28,758 nucleotides of DNA, from assembly GCA_002727275.1 (NCBI GenBank), contig PBWO01000055.1, forward strand, positions 1-28,758, written 5' to 3'. The stretch's first letter is position 1. Every line of letters begins with the position of its first letter. Below are positions 15,011 through 23,385 of the stretch, piece after piece. Under the pieces are notes generated by a model. The model did no database searches, had not been told where the DNA came from, and saw only the letters and a program-made list of their open reading frames with translations. The position numbers were made by a program, and so were the translations under genes. The DNA comes from Methanobacteriota archaeon. GTDB taxonomy: Archaea > Thermoplasmatota > Poseidoniia > Poseidoniales > Thalassarchaeaceae.

Positions 15011-16177
15011 TCAGAATAGCAGACTTGCAATACCCGCAGCGGCAACCCAAGTCCCTACGACTGAGCCAAAGTTACCCATAGCAGTCACCATCAGCACCTT
15101 TCCAACCCGATTCTTCCAGAACAAGGATAGCTCATTCAAGTCTAGAAATGCTTGAGCATCACCGCCCGTAGGCGGGGTTATTTTCAGTTGAGTATAACCG
15201 GCGAACCAACCCGCTGCGAGGAAAGGGTTGAGAGAGGTAATCGGCGAAGCCACCGCTCCAACCAAGATCGAGAGCGGATGGCCCCGAGCGAGAAGAACTC
15301 CTAGCCCAGTTAGTCCTGCATTGATGGCCAACCATGCCACAGCAGTCTGTTTGATTGCCTCAATCTCCCCATTGTACCCCATCCAAGCCACGGCACCAAA
15401 GAGGAATAGAGGAATAGCAATCATCAGTGCCTTGGGCCAGATTGCCTTACGGGGCTCGACGCTTAACTCAGCAATTCGAGAAGCCGTTTCCATCGCCGGC
15501 TCGGCTAAATTCTCCTGAATCCCATTGAGGTGACCCGCTCCAACAACAGCGAGTATCTTCCCACGCCCTCTAATCTGTTGAATTCTGCCGGCAAGGAAAG
15601 CATCTCTCTCATCAATCAGCACTGAGCCTGCAGCAGGAGCGACCTCTCTGGCCTCCTCCATCAGTTTGGAGAGCATATCAGAGTCTTCCAGAAGTTCCTC
15701 CACACTGGCCCCTTCATCGTCGTCTTCCTGCCATAGGAGAGCATCTAGAACTCGGAACTTCTCGATGAAACCCATTTTTGACCAAGCCCTTCTAAGGGTA
15801 ATCAGAACATCTCTATCGATCAACTCGACTGGAATATCGGCTTCTTCGGCAGCCTCTATTGCAGCCAACAACTCAGCCCCGGGTTTTTCGCCGGATGATA
15901 TTCCCATTCTGCGCTGCTCAGCTGCTAGAGCGGACTGCAGCAGAATCATGTGCGATTTCCCTTCATTGAGAATCTTCAGCAGATCCTCGTTGTCGAGGGC
16001 ATCTGGTTCGAGTAGCGAGGCCTTACGCGACTCGCACAACTCTACTGCTACCAAATCGGGAGACCATTCTTCGATTTGACTGCGCACCAGTTCGACTGAG
16101 GCCGAGCTGATGTGCGCTGTTCCAACGAGTCTGAGATTTTCGTCTATATCGACTACATTCTTACTTAGTTCAGACAT
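15011..16177 (-). CDS. TraB/PrgY-family membrane protein
   Basis: The 388-residue protein has the TraB motifs: GTAHIS at 19-24, VAVELCESR at 43-51, ELIDRD near 118-123, DERD at 189-192 and VVGAGHLNGI at 211-220. The soluble TraB domain (1-230) is followed by several C-terminal membrane helices (about 249-266, 280-296, 300-328 and 360-386), the archaeal/PrgY layout. The conserved Glu and His suggest a metal-dependent peptidase-like (Tiki-like) activity; PrgY of Enterococcus reduces pheromone activity, but archaeal members have no settled role. It follows folP by 3 bases with ribosome-binding site GAGGTGA overlapping the folP stop, so the two are coupled. Confidence 0.88.
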   Translation of the reverse strand: MSELSKNVVDIDENLRLVGTAHISSASVELVRSQIEEWSPDLVAVELCESRKASLLEPDALDNEDLLKILNEGKSHMILLQSALAAEQRRMGISSGEKPGAELLAAIEAAEEADIPVELIDRDVLITLRRAWSKMGFIEKFRVLDALLWQEDDDEGASVEELLEDSDMLSKLMEEAREVAPAAGSVLIDERDAFLAGRIQQIRGRGKILAVVGAGHLNGIQENLAEPAMETASRIAELSVEPRKAIWPKALMIAIPLFLFGAVAWMGYNGEIEAIKQTAVAWLAINAGLTGLGVLLARGHPLSILVGAVASPITSLNPFLAAGWFAGYTQLKITPPTGGDAQAFLDLNELSLFWKNRVGKVLMVTAMGNFGSVVGTWVAAAGIASLLF

Positions 16178-16180
16178 CTT

Positions 16181-17014
16181 TCACCTCAAAGCATCCATCG
16201 CAGCGAACAGGTCTGCATGCTCTGCGACATCATGCACCCTGATGATATCGACTCCCTTGTCTTTCGCTCTAGCAGCAACCCCAAGACTCCCTGCAAGCCT
16301 ATCATCGGTAGATTCACGATTGAGCAGATGAAAAAACATCGACTTCCGGCTGACTCCCCACATCAGAGGCATCCTGTGGTCAGGGACCACATCCCTTCCC
16401 GAAGCCAGCAGTGATAGATTGTGCTCGAGAGTTTTACCGAAGCCTATACCAGGATCGGCGACTATCATACTTGAATCAACACCTAAATCTGTGAGCATTG
16501 ACAAGGCCTTACCGAGGGTATTTCTGATATCATCCACCACATCTTGGTAACTCGGGTTGTTCTGCATGTCCTCAGGCGTCCCTTGCATGTGCATCACACA
16601 GATTGGACAACCTCTGTTAGCAACTAGGTCAGCCATTTCTGGGTCAGACAGAGCTGAGACATCATTGACCAAGTCAGCACCAGCATCTAGGGCCCGACTG
16701 GCTACGGAGGATCTGCGGGTATCTATCGAGATGCAGGTTTTGGGCAAAGCCTCACGAACAGCCCTCACTATGGGAACGACTCTAGCAGCCTCTTCTTCAG
16801 CATTAACTGGGATAGCCCCTGGACGAGTCGACTCACCTCCGATGTCAATCCAATCCGCACCTTGTTCGACCATCCCAACAGCCCTTGTGACTGCAGATTC
16901 GGTGGAATTTAGTCTAGATTCCTCATGAAATGAGTCAGGAGTGATGTTTAGAACGCCCATTATACGTGGAAAACCGTCATTTCGGCGAATCAACATAGGT
17001 CGCCAGTCGGCCAT
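16181..17014 (-). CDS. folP: Dihydropteroate synthase
   Basis: From ATG 17014 this is 277 residues, the usual length. All DHPS signatures are present: IMGVLNITPDSF (18-29), GGESTRPGA (59-67), IDTR (97-100), NDVSAL (117-122), MHMQGTP (141-147), DPGIGFGKT (187-195), SRKS (222-225) and RVHDV (259-263). It joins 4-aminobenzoate to hydroxymethyl-dihydropterin pyrophosphate in folate synthesis. An in-frame ATG at 17104 would add 30 residues but would overlap the divergent gene's start at 17070; I prefer 17014, which has GGATGGGG upstream and matches family N-termini. It is followed by the TraB gene. Many archaea use methanopterin and lack this enzyme, so its presence points to a folate-type C1 carrier here. 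Confidence 0.93.
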   Translation of the reverse strand: MADWRPMLIRRNDGFPRIMGVLNITPDSFHEESRLNSTESAVTRAVGMVEQGADWIDIGGESTRPGAIPVNAEEEAARVVPIVRAVREALPKTCISIDTRRSSVASRALDAGADLVNDVSALSDPEMADLVANRGCPICVMHMQGTPEDMQNNPSYQDVVDDIRNTLGKALSMLTDLGVDSSMIVADPGIGFGKTLEHNLSLLASGRDVVPDHRMPLMWGVSRKSMFFHLLNRESTDDRLAGSLGVAARAKDKGVDIIRVHDVAEHADLFAAMDALR

Positions 17015-17069
17015 ATCAGTTACCCCATCCGACGCATGCTTTATGATGTGACGGAGAGGCAATCCCTCG

Positions 17070-17735
17070 ATGGTACTGGGAGATGACTCTCCAGACGAGG
17101 TCATTCAGACTGCGGATAACGTACTTGCCGTAAACGGGGTAGATGACGCTACTTCTGCTTACAACATGGAAATGATGGAGTCTATAGTTCAGAGACTTAA
17201 GCCCGAAGATCGCCATCAAATCAGAGATATGATTTCAGAGAGAGGACGCACCTCAGGGGCACTAGCAATAGCATCAATTCTATTCTGGTGGTTGTCAATC
17301 CATAACGGAGGCGATACTCTTGGGGACTCAGATCTCCCTAACTCGATGATAGGCGACTTCACATTCTATCGACTAAGCCTCATCGTCCCCGCCCTTACTC
17401 TGGTTGCAACTATTCTACTCACTATGGGTAGAGAAAAGGGCCAGTCACTACCTTCCAACGCTGGAGGAGTCCTAGCCGTACTAGCCGCATTCTTTGTCAT
17501 GGAGCCAGTTGGAAGGGCCTTGTTGATGGGAGATATTGAGACTGACGATTCCCTAGTCTCTTCTGGCAGACTAGCAATCCTAGCAATCCTAATTCATCTG
17601 GCTACAAAGATGCAAGTTGATTCAATCCTGCTCGAATGGGTGCGCGGCTCAATGATGAGCATGGATATCGATGTCACTCCTGAACAAGAGGCTTCCATGG
17701 AGAGTCAGGCTGATGAAGTCCCGCCTCTCGTATGA
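17070..17735 (+). CDS. Membrane protein of unknown function (221 aa)
   Basis: The N-terminal 60 residues are polar and acidic, with a possible helix (MEMMESIVQRLKPEDRHQIR). Four membrane segments follow, near 62-78, 100-119, 131-153 and 166-181, then an acidic C-terminal tail. I recognise no family. ATG 17070 is preceded by GGAGAGG about 10 bases upstream. The gene is divergent from folP and overlaps the next gene (trm56) by 4 bases (ATGA at 17732-17735), so it probably shares a transcript with trm56 and perhaps carAB. Confidence 0.72.
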   Translation: MVLGDDSPDEVIQTADNVLAVNGVDDATSAYNMEMMESIVQRLKPEDRHQIRDMISERGRTSGALAIASILFWWLSIHNGGDTLGDSDLPNSMIGDFTFYRLSLIVPALTLVATILLTMGREKGQSLPSNAGGVLAVLAAFFVMEPVGRALLMGDIETDDSLVSSGRLAILAILIHLATKMQVDSILLEWVRGSMMSMDIDVTPEQEASMESQADEVPPLV

Positions 17736-18283
17736 GGTCGATGACCGGGGATTTCAGAGTCTCAGTTCTCAGACTTGGACACCGACGTGAGCGGGATAAG
17801 AGAATCACTTCTCATCTAGGTCTGACCGCTAGAGCATTCGGTGCAGACGAAGTTATTCTTGCCGGCGAGGAGGACGATTCTGCTATCGAGACATGGAACT
17901 CAGTCTCGGAAAGATTCGGAGGCAACCTCGACTGCCATTTCGAGCCCAAACCAATGAATTGGCTGAGAAGATTTGCCGTCTCAGGTACAGTGATTCATCT
18001 GACGATGTACGGAGAGTCATGGAGAAAGGTCACTGGAGAGATTCCGAAGGACAAACCAGCAGTGATTGTAGTGGGCGGTACGAAGGTCCCTGCAGAATTA
18101 TTCTCAATTGCTGATCATAACGTCTCAATTGGCAATCAGCCACACTCCGAAGTAGCAGCGCTTGGAGTGTTCATGGACTCCTGGTTGGGACCTATCGAAG
18201 AATCCTCAAAGTTCGCTGGAGGACAAATAGAAGTCGTTCCTAGCGAACGCGGAAAGAGAGTAGTAAATCTTGAAGAAGAATGA
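17732..18283 (+). CDS. trm56: tRNA (cytidine(56)-2'-O)-methyltransferase
   Basis: This 183-residue protein matches the archaea-specific aTrm56 family: VLRLGHRRERDKRITSHLGL at 12-31 with LTARAFGADEVILAG following, HLTMYG at 89-94, VVGGTKVP at 113-120, and GNQPHSEVAALGVF at 134-147. The last segment is the knotted SPOUT cofactor site. It methylates the 2'-hydroxyl of C56 in the T-loop of tRNA using S-adenosylmethionine, in the cytoplasm. Start ATG 17732 overlaps the preceding stop; ATG 17741 (MTGDFRVSVLRLGH) is an alternative nearer to the family's usual N-terminus. It lies 36 bases before carA on the same strand. Confidence 0.95.
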   Translation: MRSMTGDFRVSVLRLGHRRERDKRITSHLGLTARAFGADEVILAGEEDDSAIETWNSVSERFGGNLDCHFEPKPMNWLRRFAVSGTVIHLTMYGESWRKVTGEIPKDKPAVIVVGGTKVPAELFSIADHNVSIGNQPHSEVAALGVFMDSWLGPIEESSKFAGGQIEVVPSERGKRVVNLEEE

Positions 18284-18319
18284 GCCAATTGAGACTCAGA
18301 ATCGCGAAAGCAATTCTCA

Positions 18320-19690
18320 ATGATTAAGAGGGGCACTCAAACACGATTGCTGATGTCGGGTACGACACCGCCTCGGGGGTTCATCCCCGGCGCTGGCGTT
18401 CCGGGAGTTTCTAACCCTCCATCTTTCACAGATGCGGCTGACTCTCTGCTTGATGCCACCGAGCGCCAACAGCCAAGTGGCTCACCAGGTTTACTCCTAC
18501 TGGCCGACGGCACCAGCTACCAAGGAAGCCTGTTTGGCTCTGAGATAATTGCTCAAGGGGAACTAGTTTTCACAACCGGTATGTGCGGTTATCAGGAGAG
18601 TCTCACGGACCCCTCTTTCGCAGGACAGGTTCTAACTTTCACGTGGCCTCTGCTCGGAAATTACGGCATTCTCCCCGGTATTTCCGAGTCAGCCGGAGTT
18701 CACCCCAGGGGTGTAGTCTGCAAGCAGTTGATGACCAATCCAGATCACAGAGATTCGGTAGGCAGTGTGCACGACTTCCTTTCAGCACATGGTGTGCCCG
18801 GAATTCAAGGAGTCGACACTAGGGCTCTGACTCGAAGAGTAAGGGAGCACGGAACCGTGCTATGTGTTTTCGGCCCCGAGGAAAGGGCAGATGAGATGCG
18901 CAAAATCCTCTCTGCGATGACGCCCCCCGATGAGGATGACTTGGTAGCTTCCGTTTCTCGAGATGATGCTGTCTTACTCAACCCAGGGGCGACTGATTAC
19001 GAAGGTAATCCACTTCCTAGGCTAGCAGCTCTAGACTGTGGCATCAAGTACAACATCTTGCGAGAGCTGTGCCAGCGCTTCGAAGTAGTCTGGTGCCCCG
19101 CATCTTTGCCATTTGAACAGATTGTATCAGACTGGGGGCCGGATGCGCTCTTTGCATCGAATGGCCCTGGAGACCCTGCTCACTCAGGAGATGCTACTGC
19201 TGCTAGAGAATCCCTTGCTGCGGCTGTACGCGCTGATATGCCTGTAATGGGAATATGTTTGGGCCATCAACTGATGGGCCTAGCAGCAGGTCTCCGCACA
19301 TACAAGCTAAGATATGGGCACAGAGGTGCTAACCAGCCTGTGGTAGATTTGGAGACCGGTAGGGTACATATCACCAGTCAGAACCATGGTTTTGCAGTTG
19401 AAGACCCAGACAAGGGAATGCTTGCCCCTCCCCCTACAGGTGCATGCTCAGAAGCCGGTGAGAATACTCTGCAAGCCGATTTCACTGTTCGACATATCAA
19501 CGCTAACGATCGTACCGTTGAGGGCTTGGACTTAGTGGGTAAACCTGCCTTTACCATCCAGTTCCATCCCGAGGCCTGTCCAGGACCGCACGACGCATCG
19601 CCACTGTTCGACCGTTTTTCGCAGATAGTAGCAGAGCACATGGCCGATGGCCCAAAGGCTGTTGCTAGGAGAGGTGATGGCTATGCCTAG
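18320..19690 (+). CDS. carA: Carbamoyl-phosphate synthase small (glutaminase) subunit
   Basis: The CarA N-terminal domain begins near residue 57 (LLLLADGTSYQG, then TTGMCGYQESLTDPSF) and the class I glutamine amidotransferase domain covers 235-435. The catalytic triad is Cys313 in GICLGHQ with His416 and Glu418 in QFHPEACPGPHD. It releases ammonia from glutamine and channels it to CarB for carbamoyl phosphate, the start of pyrimidine and arginine synthesis. The first 55 residues, rich in Gly, Pro and Ser, are an extension not seen in E. coli CarA; ATG 18353 would shorten it by 11 residues. The gene overlaps carB by 8-14 bases, so the subunits are coupled. Confidence 0.95.
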   Translation: MIKRGTQTRLLMSGTTPPRGFIPGAGVPGVSNPPSFTDAADSLLDATERQQPSGSPGLLLLADGTSYQGSLFGSEIIAQGELVFTTGMCGYQESLTDPSFAGQVLTFTWPLLGNYGILPGISESAGVHPRGVVCKQLMTNPDHRDSVGSVHDFLSAHGVPGIQGVDTRALTRRVREHGTVLCVFGPEERADEMRKILSAMTPPDEDDLVASVSRDDAVLLNPGATDYEGNPLPRLAALDCGIKYNILRELCQRFEVVWCPASLPFEQIVSDWGPDALFASNGPGDPAHSGDATAARESLAAAVRADMPVMGICLGHQLMGLAAGLRTYKLRYGHRGANQPVVDLETGRVHITSQNHGFAVEDPDKGMLAPPPTGACSEAGENTLQADFTVRHINANDRTVEGLDLVGKPAFTIQFHPEACPGPHDASPLFDRFSQIVAEHMADGPKAVARRGDGYA

Positions 19691-22600
19691 GAGGGACGAC
19701 ATCAACAAGGTCGTGATTCTCGGCAGTGGGCCGATTAGAATCGGCCAGGCCGCTGAATTCGACTTCTCGGGCTCGCAGGCTTGCAGGGCACTCAGGGCAG
19801 ATGGCTACGAAGTCGTCCTCATCAACTCTAATCCTGCAACTATTCAGAACGACCCCGAGATGGCCGACCGCATCTACATCGAGCCACTTCTCCCCGAGGT
19901 TGTCAAGCGGATTATGGAAGTTGAGAAGCCCGATGCACTATTGGCGGGAATGGGTGGCCAGACGGCTCTAAACATAGCCGCCGCCCTAGCCCACGACGGC
20001 TCTCTGGATGAGTTGGGAGTCGAGTTGATTGGCTGCAACCTTGCGGCAATCGATGAGGCAGAAGATAGAGACTTGTTCAAGAAAGTCTGTGAGGAAATCG
20101 ACCTACCAGTATGCAAGGCAATTGCTTGTGATTCGATTGAACAAGTCCTCGAATCGGTTGACAAGTTGGGAGGATTCCCTCTTCTCATCAGACCGGCATT
20201 CACTCTGGGCGGACTAGGGGGAGGATCTGCACACAACACAGGTGAATTGGTCGAGATAGCTAGTCAGGGGATTTTACACTCTGCAATCGGACAAGTTCTG
20301 ATCGAGGAGAGTATTCTGGGCTGGCAGGAGCATGAATACGAGGTCATGCGTGATAGTGCTGACAACTCAATTATCGTGTGCACAATGGAGAATCTGGATC
20401 CAATGGGGGTGCATACCGGAGAGTCTGTCGTCGTAGCTCCTCAGCAGACACTATCCGACCGTGACCACCAGATGCTCAGGGATGCTGCCCTCAAATTAAT
20501 CAGGAGACTTAACATCAAAGGCGGGTGCAATGTTCAGTTTGCAGTCGAACAATCAACTGGAGAGTACCGGGTCATAGAAGTCAACCCTCGGGTATCGCGC
20601 TCATCTGCCCTTGCATCAAAGGCTACTGGATACCCAATTGCAAGAATGGCCGCACTGATTGCGGTAGGCTACACTCTCGATGAACTGCCAAATCCGATCA
20701 CTGGAGAAGGGACCACAGCGGCCTTCGAGCCCACATTGGATTACTGCGTCGTCAAGATTCCACGTTGGCCGTTCGACAAGTTCCGAACCGCGGATCGCAC
20801 CATTGGGACATCGATGAAATCCACGGGAGAAGTGATGGCCATAGGCCGAGGATTTGAGGAGGCCTTCCTGAAGGCTTGGGCCAGCCTAGAGTATGGTCAA
20901 CCTCACCCCAGGCCTCTAACCATGGCGGATGCTTCTGGCGGTGAGTCGATGGACGAGCGTGCCTTTGAGCCTCTGCCAGAGGCCCTTCTCGAAGATTGGC
21001 TCAGGATTCCTTCAGACAGGCGCATGGGAGCTCTGTTTGAAGCCTTCCGGAGAGGCTACTCAATCGAAGATGTGAGGGATATGTCGGGCGGTGTGACCAG
21101 ATGGTTCCTGCACCGATTCGAGAACATGGCAGCCATCGAGACTGAAATTAGGGCAGCCGGAGAAATCGGCCTTTCACCATCCGAGATACCTGATTCTGAG
21201 ATGAGGCTGTGGAAAGGTGCCGGGTTCACTGACCTGCACATTGCTGATGCTCTTGCAGGATTCCCTGAATCTGGCTACAAACTCCTTCCTGAGGGTTCAA
21301 ATGAGGCAGCAGTCACTCACAGACGACACGAACTTGGCATACATCCCGTATTCAGAATGGTCGACTCCTGCGCAGCCGAATTCGCCGCAGTTACTCCATA
21401 CTACTACGCCACCTATGAGGGCGGTTCAGCTCCGATAGGAGTGGATTATGTTCCTGGATTGGACGAGTCTCTAAAGCAACGCATTGTTGTTATCGGCTCC
21501 GGCCCGATCCGGATTGGCCAGGGAATAGAGTTCGACTACGGCTGTGTTCACGCAGTTGGTGCAATTCGCGATTTGGGACATGAGGCTATCATCATTAACA
21601 ACAACCCCGAGACCGTTTCTACGGATTTCGACACAAGTGACAGGCTATACTTCGACCCACTAACTCTTGAGTTCGTCTCTGAGGTCCTGCTCAGGGAGAA
21701 GGCACATGGAATCCTGTTGCAGTTCGGCGGACAGACGGCAATCAACCTCGCACTACCTCTGGCTGGTAATATGCCACACCTTTCCACAATGGGACTGCAT
21801 CTTGTGATGGAAGGAACTTCGCCCGATGCAGTGGATGAGGCAAGTGATAGAGAGAGATTCGAAACCTTCGCTGCAAGAAATGGGTTGAGAATGCCCCGCG
21901 GCTCTACTGCCACCACTCCCGAAGAAGTCAGAAGAGCAGTGCATGAGATTGGATATCCAGTACTGATTCGACCATCGTATGTTCTAGGTGGGCGTGGGAT
22001 GGAGATTCTCTCTAATGACAAGCAACTCGATGCTTACATGGGTGAAGCCTACCTTGCTCCTGACAGGCCCTTGCTAATCGATGAGTACCTAGGGAATGCC
22101 ATCGAACTCGATGTCGATGCAGTTTGTGATGGGGATGAGGTGCTAGTTGGTGCAATTATGGAGCACCTCGAAGAAGCCGGAATCCATTCTGGAGACTCGA
22201 CCTGTTTCATCCCTCCCCAGAACATCGCAGAGAACGTACTCGCCGAGGTCGAGGACTGGACTAAGCGCATCGGCGTGGAGTTGGGAATCAGAGGCTGCTT
22301 CAACATCCAGTATGCAATCCGCGACGAAGTGCTGTATGTGCTTGAGGTAAATCCTCGAGGATCCCGTACCTTCCCATTCGTGGCCAAGGCTACCGGAGTG
22401 CCACTGGCAAGAATCGCAGCCAGACTAGCAATAGGTGACAAACTAGCAGATCTCGATGTCCCCGTTCCTCAGACAGATGCAGTCTGTGTAAAGGCACCAG
22501 TGTTCCCATTCATCAAATTGAGAGGACTAGATCCAGCTCCTGGTCCCGAGATGAAATCTACTGGAGAAGTTATGGGGTCCCACGCAAGAGCTTCTGCTGC

Positions 22601-23048
22601 CTATCTCAAGGCCAGGCTAGCAACTGAACTTCCTGTCCCGGTAGAGGGAGGAGTATACATAACCGTCAAGGACGGTGATAAGTTAGGCATCATTGACGAG
22701 GCTCGCAGGCTTCAAGAGATGGGTTTCACCTTGTATGCGACCCGTGGAACGGCTCATGTGCTTCGAGATGTCGGAGGACTCGATGTCCAGACCTGTTACA
22801 GAATCGCCGAGCGTCGCAGCCCAGACGCACTGGATTTAATGAGGCAGGGCAAGATCCACCTAATCATCAACACACCTCGCTCGACAGGCGGAGCAGTACT
22901 CGATGGCAATATGATGCGCAGACTCGCAGTTGAGTTGAACATCCCATTCGTGACTACAATGGCAGGAGCTCACATGGAAGTTGAGGCGATTGCTGAGGCG
23001 ATGAATGGGATGCCCGAGCCTAGACTCCTAGAGATAGGTTCACTCTGA
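19677..23048 (+). CDS. carB: Carbamoyl-phosphate synthase large subunit
   Basis: This 1123-residue protein has the duplicated CarB architecture. The first ATP-grasp half starts with GSGPIRIGQAAEFDF (about residue 16) and carries MGGQTALN near 88; the second half starts at about 606 with GSGPIRIGQGIEFDY and has FGGQTAIN. The C-terminal MGS-like allosteric domain begins near 986 (VYITVKDGDKLGIIDEARRL, then LYATRGTAHVL). It makes carbamoyl phosphate from bicarbonate, ammonia and two ATP. It is about 50 residues longer than E. coli CarB, partly in the central linker domain. In-frame ATGs lie at 19647, 19677 and 19683; AGGAGAGG at 19667-19674 best serves 19683, with 19677 close behind. TGA at 23046-23048 ends the operon. 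Confidence 0.97.
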   Translation: MAMPRRDDINKVVILGSGPIRIGQAAEFDFSGSQACRALRADGYEVVLINSNPATIQNDPEMADRIYIEPLLPEVVKRIMEVEKPDALLAGMGGQTALNIAAALAHDGSLDELGVELIGCNLAAIDEAEDRDLFKKVCEEIDLPVCKAIACDSIEQVLESVDKLGGFPLLIRPAFTLGGLGGGSAHNTGELVEIASQGILHSAIGQVLIEESILGWQEHEYEVMRDSADNSIIVCTMENLDPMGVHTGESVVVAPQQTLSDRDHQMLRDAALKLIRRLNIKGGCNVQFAVEQSTGEYRVIEVNPRVSRSSALASKATGYPIARMAALIAVGYTLDELPNPITGEGTTAAFEPTLDYCVVKIPRWPFDKFRTADRTIGTSMKSTGEVMAIGRGFEEAFLKAWASLEYGQPHPRPLTMADASGGESMDERAFEPLPEALLEDWLRIPSDRRMGALFEAFRRGYSIEDVRDMSGGVTRWFLHRFENMAAIETEIRAAGEIGLSPSEIPDSEMRLWKGAGFTDLHIADALAGFPESGYKLLPEGSNEAAVTHRRHELGIHPVFRMVDSCAAEFAAVTPYYYATYEGGSAPIGVDYVPGLDESLKQRIVVIGSGPIRIGQGIEFDYGCVHAVGAIRDLGHEAIIINNNPETVSTDFDTSDRLYFDPLTLEFVSEVLLREKAHGILLQFGGQTAINLALPLAGNMPHLSTMGLHLVMEGTSPDAVDEASDRERFETFAARNGLRMPRGSTATTPEEVRRAVHEIGYPVLIRPSYVLGGRGMEILSNDKQLDAYMGEAYLAPDRPLLIDEYLGNAIELDVDAVCDGDEVLVGAIMEHLEEAGIHSGDSTCFIPPQNIAENVLAEVEDWTKRIGVELGIRGCFNIQYAIRDEVLYVLEVNPRGSRTFPFVAKATGVPLARIAARLAIGDKLADLDVPVPQTDAVCVKAPVFPFIKLRGLDPAPGPEMKSTGEVMGSHARASAAYLKARLATELPVPVEGGVYITVKDGDKLGIIDEARRLQEMGFTLYATRGTAHVLRDVGGLDVQTCYRIAERRSPDALDLMRQGKIHLIINTPRSTGGAVLDGNMMRRLAVELNIPFVTTMAGAHMEVEAIAEAMNGMPEPRLLEIGSL

Positions 23049-23061
23049 ATCAGAGAGCACC

Positions 23062-23325
23062 CTATGAGGACGAACGCTTCCGAAGTCTATACCTGTGTAC
23101 TGAAAAAAATGTTAGTATTAGCGAAAAAATAGTTAGTATTAGCGTTAGAAATGAGAATGCACGAAATAGTAGAGGTCTAAAGTCCCAACATTGACCGGCG
23201 CTTACTGATTGTGAGCATTCTGGATTTTGTGTGTAGCTAATATAAGTTGTAATGGCAAATAGAAGGGAAAGTATTGCTGGAGCAAAAATGGAGACCAATT
23301 CCTTTTTTGTCAATGTTTGCGCCAT
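23062..23325 (-). CDS. Small two-helix membrane protein, hypothetical (87 aa)
   Basis: The frame predicts two membrane helices, about residues 10-32 and 52-76, with a loop holding two cysteines and a basic C-terminus (RYRLRKRSSS). It occupies most of the 337-base stretch between carB and lysS, which is visibly more AT-rich than the neighbours. ATG 23325 has only AGGG upstream. It runs in the lysS direction, 60 bases after the lysS stop. The second helix is encoded partly by a near-perfect tandem repeat (23111-23144) that gives LILTIF/LILTFF. I recognise no family; it could be a recent or horizontally acquired small gene, or a chance frame. Confidence 0.45.
   Translation of the reverse strand: MAQTLTKKELVSIFAPAILSLLFAITTYISYTQNPECSQSVSAGQCWDFRPLLFRAFSFLTLILTIFSLILTFFSVHRYRLRKRSSS
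23104..23144. repeat. Short tandem repeat of GTTAGTATTAGCG with A-tract
   Basis: GTTAGTATTAGCG occurs at 23111-23123 and again at 23132-23144, each preceded by an A-rich AAAAAAT, giving a 21-base period with two copies. It lies within the hypothetical small membrane ORF on the minus strand. Two copies are too few for a CRISPR or other array; replication slippage is the simple explanation. Confidence 0.7.
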
Positions 23326-23385
23326 TAATTTCCCTAAGAGCCCTGCAGGGATATGCTTTGCTACGGCAGCACATTCTTCGCTACT

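Noticed and set aside
18288..18321. 7-bp inverted repeat ATTGAGA/TCTCAAT at the carA start as an operator
   Set aside because: AT-rich, 20-base spacer, and overlaps the start codon; too weak to separate from chance without comparison.
21548..22021. 157-residue minus-strand ORF opposite carB
   Set aside because: Antisense to highly conserved CarB sequence; Ser-rich composition typical of shadow frames.
23104..23144. CRISPR or other repeat array
   Set aside because: Only two 13-base copies with an 8-base spacer, lying inside an ORF; no array or cas genes.
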